9,534 nucleotides of DNA. It comes from Desulfovibrionaceae bacterium (GTDB lineage: Bacteria; Desulfobacterota; Desulfovibrionia; Desulfovibrionales; Desulfovibrionaceae). The stretch is from contig CAAGJV010000361.1 of the NCBI GenBank assembly GCA_900770205.1, positions 1 to 9,534 on the forward strand, written 5' to 3'. Below, in pieces: positions 5,978 to 9,534 of the stretch. A program made the translations under genes and the position numbers. A model generated the notes under the pieces. It made no database searches. It was not told where the DNA came from and worked only from the letters and a program-made list of their open reading frames with translations. Each line of letters begins with the position of its first letter. The first letter of the stretch is position 1.

Positions 5978-7303
5978 ATGATTCAGAAATATCATCATGT
6001 CGTTTTTTTCTGTCTGGCTTTTTGCCTGTGCTTGAGTGCGCCTTTCTGGGCGAGTGCTGCCAATCCACCGGATTACGAACGGGCAAAGGCGAATCTTACC
6101 CGTCTTCAGGCGGAACACCCCGGGGCGAATTCCTGGCAGGCCTGTGCCGATGCCTTCCGCAAAGCGTATGACAACAACCCCAGGTGGCCTATGCGTGCGG
6201 CGGCTCTGTTCCGCTGTGCCATAGCCCTGGAAGAAAAGGCCAGGGTGACGAAAGTTCCGGCAGATGCATTAAAGGCGGCCTCTGTTTATGAACAGACGTA
6301 TTCCCTGCATCCGGAAAACGCGCTGGCTGATGATGCGCTTTTCCGTGCGGCTGTTGTGTATAATGAACTTTTGAATGACCGTAAGAAGGCAGAGGTGCAT
6401 CTGGACCATATTGCCAGGCGCTATTATCGTGCCGACCATGCAAAAATAGCGGCGGCCTACAGAGAGAAGATGAATAAGGAACCGGCGAAATCCAAGTCTG
6501 CATCCGCTCCATCGTCTCCCGTTCCAGCAAAGGAAAAACAGAAAAAGGGAACTGCTTCCGAAGCAGATGCGGCAAAAAAAAGTTCTTCGGGCAATCCTGC
6601 TGGAGCTCATGCTCTTCCTGCCCAGCTTGGCCTGCGTGTGCGTACCATCATTATCGACCCGGGGCATGGCGGGCACGACCCAGGAGCCATGCATAACGGT
6701 GTGGTGGAGAGGGATATCAATCTCGATGTTGCGAAAAGGCTGAAGGCGTACCTTGAAAAGTGGAAGTATAAGGTGCTTCTTACCAGAAGCGGCAATACTT
6801 GGGTCTCTTTGCCGGATAGGGTGAAGTTCGGCAAAAGAAACAGGGGGGATTTGTTCGTTTCCGTTCATGTTAATGCTGCAGAAAATGGAGAAACACACGG
6901 ACTGGAAACTTATGTTCTTGATTTTGCAAGAACAAGTTCTGTCAGCCGGCTCGCAGTTGTAGAAAATGCAGGGAGTGGCCGCCTTGGGGACATGGATAAG
7001 GTTCTGACAGAAATGCTTACCGGAATGAGAAGTGCGGAATCGCATCGCCTTGCCGAGCAGATACAGAAAAGCACTCTGAGTACGGTGAAGAAGTTTGGCT
7101 ATCCCATTCATGACGGAGGGGTGAAAGGGGCGCCTTTTTTTGTTCTTGTAGGAGCGAATATCCCCAGTGTCCTTGTGGAAACAGGGTATTGTTCCCATAA
7201 AAAGGAAGCCGAACAGCTGAAAAACAGCAAGTATCGGCAAGAGCTGGCCCGCGGCATTGCCGAGGGCATACATACCTATGCCCGAAGCCTTTCAGGTAAG
7301 TAG
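5978..7303 (+). CDS. Exported N-acetylmuramoyl-L-alanine amidase (AmiA/B/C type) with TPR-like N-terminus
   Basis: This zinc hydrolase splits the amide bond between N-acetylmuramic acid and L-Ala of the stem peptide, usually during septum splitting. It has 441 residues. A signal peptide covers about 1-27 (site WASA-AN). A helical region with TPR-like repeats spans about 33-162. A low-complexity Lys/Ala/Ser/Pro linker spans about 165-212. The Amidase_3 domain spans 222-437. Zinc and catalytic residues are present: His230 in DPGHGG, Glu244 in VVERDINLD, His297 in SVHVNA and Glu401 in SVLVETGY. The helical region replaces the AMIN domain of E. coli AmiC and may mediate protein binding. The ATG at 5978 is the only usual start codon ahead of the signal peptide, since the frame closes at a TGA at 5924. 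No Shine-Dalgarno sequence precedes it, which is odd. The gene starts the rightward cluster, divergent from the sulfotransferase. Confidence 0.95.
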   Translation: MIQKYHHVVFFCLAFCLCLSAPFWASAANPPDYERAKANLTRLQAEHPGANSWQACADAFRKAYDNNPRWPMRAAALFRCAIALEEKARVTKVPADALKAASVYEQTYSLHPENALADDALFRAAVVYNELLNDRKKAEVHLDHIARRYYRADHAKIAAAYREKMNKEPAKSKSASAPSSPVPAKEKQKKGTASEADAAKKSSSGNPAGAHALPAQLGLRVRTIIIDPGHGGHDPGAMHNGVVERDINLDVAKRLKAYLEKWKYKVLLTRSGNTWVSLPDRVKFGKRNRGDLFVSVHVNAAENGETHGLETYVLDFARTSSVSRLAVVENAGSGRLGDMDKVLTEMLTGMRSAESHRLAEQIQKSTLSTVKKFGYPIHDGGVKGAPFFVLVGANIPSVLVETGYCSHKKEAEQLKNSKYRQELARGIAEGIHTYARSLSGK

Positions 7304-7330
7304 CAATTTTCAGGTATGCGCGTATACTGC

Positions 7331-7358
7331 CTTTGCCATATATTGCAAAGCGATTTTT
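7331..7358 (+). terminator. Weak terminator-like hairpin after the amidase gene
   Basis: CTTTGC (7331-7336) and GCAAAG (7345-7350) form a 6-bp stem with an 8-base loop, followed by CGATTTTTC with five consecutive T. It lies between the amidase stop and the next start. The stem is short and AT-rich, so it would be leaky at best. Confidence 0.3.
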
Positions 7359-7387
7359 CATTCGAAAGATCATCAAAAGGAATAGCC

Positions 7388-8470
7388 ATGCTTTCTTCCA
7401 TACTTATCACCGGTGCTGCAGGATTCATCGGGGCGAATCTTGCCTGTGAACTTTTTCGTTCCTTTGAAGGAATAACGCTTATTGGCCTCGACAGCATGAA
7501 CGATTATTACGATGTTCGCATCAAGGAATTCCGTTTGCGCCAGATAGAGGCGCTTGCCAAAGAACATCCGGCGTCTTCCTGGACATTCATCAGGGGAAGC
7601 ATTGCAGACAGAGAGCTTGTTGATAATATTTTTGCTGAATCAGAACCCGCCGTTGTGGTGAATCTGGCGGCTCAGGCCGGGGTGCGGTATTCTATCACCA
7701 ACCCCGATGCGTACATCGAATCCAATGTCATCGGCTTTTATAATCTTCTGGAAGCATGCCGCCATTCCTACGATGGGGGAAAAAGCGGCGTAGATCATTT
7801 CGTATACGCATCCAGCTCATCTGTTTACGGTTCCAATAAGAAGGTTCCCTATTCTACGGAAGATAGAGTGGATAACCCCGTCAGCCTTTACGCAGCAACA
7901 AAGAAGAGTAATGAGCTGATGGCCCATGCCTATGCCAAGCTGTACAATATTCCGTGCACCGGCCTCCGTTTCTTTACGGTATACGGGCCTGCGGGCAGGC
8001 CCGATATGGCGTATTTCGGCTTTACAGACAAGCTGCGTGCCGGCAAGGAAATTCAGATTTTCAATTACGGCCATTGCCAGCGGGATTTCACCTATATCGA
8101 TGATATTGTGGAAGGGGTGAAACGCATTATGCAATCTCCCCCGAAGCGCATGACAGGGGAAGACGGCCTTCCTGTTCCCCCCTACCGCATTTATAATATT
8201 GGGAATAACAGGCCGGAAAATCTGCTGGAGTTTGTCGATATTCTTCAGCAGGAACTCATTCGGGCCGGTATTCTTCCTAAAGATTATGATTTTGAGGCGC
8301 ATAAACGCCTTGTTCCCATGCAGCCGGGAGATGTGCCTGTGACGTATGCGGATACTTCCGCTTTGGAACGTGACTTTGGCTTTAAGCCTGCTACGCCGCT
8401 TCGGGATGGCTTGAGAAAATTTGCGGAATGGTACCATGATTTTTATATGGATGGAAAAACCTTTGCATAA
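7388..8470 (+). CDS. UDP-glucuronate 4-epimerase (NAD-dependent extended SDR)
   Basis: Predicted to interconvert UDP-glucuronate and UDP-galacturonate in the cytoplasm, feeding capsule, LPS or exopolysaccharide synthesis. The 360-residue protein has the NAD-binding GAAGFIG (9-15) and Asp35 at the end of the second strand. The active site includes the SSSS run at 142-145 (YASSSSVYG) and the catalytic pair Tyr168/Lys172 (YAATK). Subfamily marks for UDP-glucuronate epimerases are DSMNDYYD (35-42) and FFTVYGPAGRPDMAYF (195-210). I chose the ATG at 7388 because AAAGGA (7376-7381) precedes it by 6 bases and the Rossmann fold begins at once. An ATG at 7316 in the same frame would add 24 residues with no family similarity I can see. 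It begins 84 bases after the amidase and is followed by galE on the same strand. Other UDP-sugar 4-epimerases are the alternative assignment. Confidence 0.92.
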   Translation: MLSSILITGAAGFIGANLACELFRSFEGITLIGLDSMNDYYDVRIKEFRLRQIEALAKEHPASSWTFIRGSIADRELVDNIFAESEPAVVVNLAAQAGVRYSITNPDAYIESNVIGFYNLLEACRHSYDGGKSGVDHFVYASSSSVYGSNKKVPYSTEDRVDNPVSLYAATKKSNELMAHAYAKLYNIPCTGLRFFTVYGPAGRPDMAYFGFTDKLRAGKEIQIFNYGHCQRDFTYIDDIVEGVKRIMQSPPKRMTGEDGLPVPPYRIYNIGNNRPENLLEFVDILQQELIRAGILPKDYDFEAHKRLVPMQPGDVPVTYADTSALERDFGFKPATPLRDGLRKFAEWYHDFYMDGKTFA

Positions 8471-8583
8471 GCAGTGAAATATGCGTGGATTCCGATAGCA
8501 AGTATTGGAGAAACTCTTCGCTGGCGGCACGGAAGCTTGTTCTGGCAGAGAAACAGAGAACGTATTAATTCAGGGGAACAGAC
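8471..8583 (+). other. Spacer between the two epimerase genes
   Basis: These 113 bases hold no convincing gene, terminator or promoter. The only notable element is the AGGGGA ribosome site of galE (8572-8577). Read-through from the upstream epimerase is therefore plausible. Confidence 0.5.
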
Positions 8584-9534
8584 ATGGCAGTATTATTGGC
8601 GGGAGGAGCCGGATATATCGGTTCTCATACGGCGGTTGAACTTCTTGAATCTGGATACGATGTGGTGATTGCCGATAACTACAGCAACAGCAACCCGGAG
8701 GCTGTGTACCGTGTGGAACGCATGACGGGAAAGCGAGTGGCTCTGTATGAGGCAGATGTGCGCGACAATGAAAAAATGCTTGAGATCATGAGGCGCCATT
8801 CCATTGAATGCGTGATACATTTCGCCGGGTTGAAAGCCGTTGGGGAATCGGTACAGAAACCGGTGGAATACTATCGCAATAATATAGATACCACGCTCTC
8901 TCTCCTGGAATGCATGAAGCAATCCGGAGTAAAAAACATTATCTTTTCTTCTTCTGCTACAGTGTATGGGGAAGAGAACCCGGTTCCTTATGTGGAAACC
9001 ATGCCGCGCGGGAAGTGTACCAACCCCTATGGCTGGACGAAGTCGATGATGGAGCAGATATTTGAAGACGCCTCCAAGGCTGATCCTGAGCTTTCCGTGG
9101 TGCTTTTGCGCTACTTCAACCCCATAGGTGCTCATGAATCCGGCCTGATAGGAGAGGACCCGCAGGGGATTCCCAACAACCTCATGCCGTATGTGACCCA
9201 GGTTGCCGTGGGCAGGAGAGATCATCTGACGATTTTTGGAAATGACTATCCTACTCCGGATGGCACCTGCCGCCGTGATTATATTCATGTGATGGATCTT
9301 GCCTCCGGCCATGTTAAGGCAGTGGAGTACGCTGCCTCGCATACGGGATGTGAGGTGTTCAACCTTGGCACGGGCAGTCCGTACAGCGTTCAGGAAATTG
9401 TGGAAGCCTTTGAGAGAAGCACCGGCGTTCCGGTAAAGCATGAAATGGGGCCGCGGCGTGCAGGCGATCTTGCGGAGTGCTGGGCCGATGCCGGCAAGGC
9501 ACTGGATGTTCTTGGCTGGAAGGCTGTGCGCAGC
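8584..9534 (+). CDS. galE: UDP-glucose 4-epimerase GalE, 3' end cut off
   Basis: Interconverts UDP-glucose and UDP-galactose using tightly bound NAD. It supplies galactose for surface glycans and serves the Leloir pathway. The 317 visible residues match GalE throughout: GGAGYIG (7-13) for NAD binding, Ser124 in FSSSATVYG, catalytic Tyr149 and Lys153 in YGWTK, RYFNPIGAH (176-184), and RRDYIHVMDLA (230-240). About 20 C-terminal residues fall beyond the window, judging from the 338-residue E. coli enzyme, whose catalytic numbering coincides exactly. The ATG at 8584 follows AGGGGA (8572-8577) by 6 bases. Residue 299, a Tyr gatekeeper in E. coli GalE, is Cys here (RRAGDLAECW, codon 9478-9480). That substitution is linked to acceptance of UDP-N-acetylhexosamines. 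No galT or galK is visible, and the partner is a UDP-glucuronate epimerase, so a polysaccharide role is favoured over galactose catabolism. Confidence 0.96.
   Translation, partial: MAVLLAGGAGYIGSHTAVELLESGYDVVIADNYSNSNPEAVYRVERMTGKRVALYEADVRDNEKMLEIMRRHSIECVIHFAGLKAVGESVQKPVEYYRNNIDTTLSLLECMKQSGVKNIIFSSSATVYGEENPVPYVETMPRGKCTNPYGWTKSMMEQIFEDASKADPELSVVLLRYFNPIGAHESGLIGEDPQGIPNNLMPYVTQVAVGRRDHLTIFGNDYPTPDGTCRRDYIHVMDLASGHVKAVEYAASHTGCEVFNLGTGSPYSVQEIVEAFERSTGVPVKHEMGPRRAGDLAECWADAGKALDVLGWKAVRS

Noticed and set aside
6269..7273. Open frame of 334 codons on the minus strand within the amidase gene
   Set aside because: Antisense to a coding region with full zinc-amidase motifs; no domain of its own.
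8474..8668. Small plus-strand frame between the two epimerases that overlaps the galE start
   Set aside because: No ribosome site; it runs out of frame into galE and resembles a random frame, so I do not call a leader peptide.
8593..9441. Open frame of 282 codons on the minus strand within galE
   Set aside because: Antisense to an unmistakable GalE; the translation shows no family motif and is a codon-bias shadow.
1..9534. Search for a CRISPR array, IS element, phage, toxin-antitoxin or defence system
   Set aside because: No spaced direct repeats, transposase or integrase motifs, terminal inverted repeats, tRNA ends or small toxin-like pairs were seen. All genes belong to common envelope or housekeeping families.

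Overview
This is a 9.5 kb stretch of bacterial chromosome with moderate GC content. It looks like ordinary Gram-negative envelope and housekeeping territory rather than a mobile island. The genes encode outer-membrane and lipoprotein products with clear lipoboxes, a tripartite efflux system, two peptidoglycan hydrolases and two nucleotide-sugar epimerases. The short (about 84 nt) SRP RNA and the periplasmic aryl-sulfate sulfotransferase fit a Gram-negative anaerobe. A gut-type member of the Desulfovibrionaceae is my best guess, but this is inference from gene content and style, not a demonstrated placement.

Region 1 (1-2171, minus strand) is an RND-type tripartite efflux operon read leftwards. 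An OprM/NodT-like outer-membrane channel comes first, then 34 bases later an AcrA/MexA-like periplasmic adaptor that runs off the left edge. The inner-membrane RND pump would be expected just beyond the window. A LysR-type regulator (2506-3396, plus) is divergent from the operon. The 334-base AT-rich gap between them contains a near-textbook LysR operator (GAGTGT-N11-ACACTC) close to the channel gene, so this regulator probably controls the efflux operon.

Region 2 (3414-4279) holds, on the minus strand, a lipid-anchored NlpC/P60 peptidoglycan endopeptidase that converges on the LysR gene. Upstream of it is the signal recognition particle RNA gene (ffs, 4077-4160) with its own promoter and terminator. 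Region 3 (4306-5757, minus) is a single-gene unit for a secreted six-bladed aryl-sulfate sulfotransferase, closed by a clean intrinsic terminator.

Region 4 (5978 to the right edge, plus) starts with an exported N-acetylmuramoyl-L-alanine amidase carrying an N-terminal TPR-like region. It is followed by a UDP-glucuronate 4-epimerase and a GalE-type UDP-glucose 4-epimerase cut by the right edge. The two epimerases would supply UDP-galacturonate and UDP-galactose (possibly also UDP-GalNAc) for surface polysaccharide.

I found no CRISPR array, insertion sequence, tRNA, phage gene or clear new defence or biosynthetic system. The points most worth a second look are the cysteine at the GalE gatekeeper position, the LysR operator, the unlisted SRP RNA and the isolated sulfotransferase.
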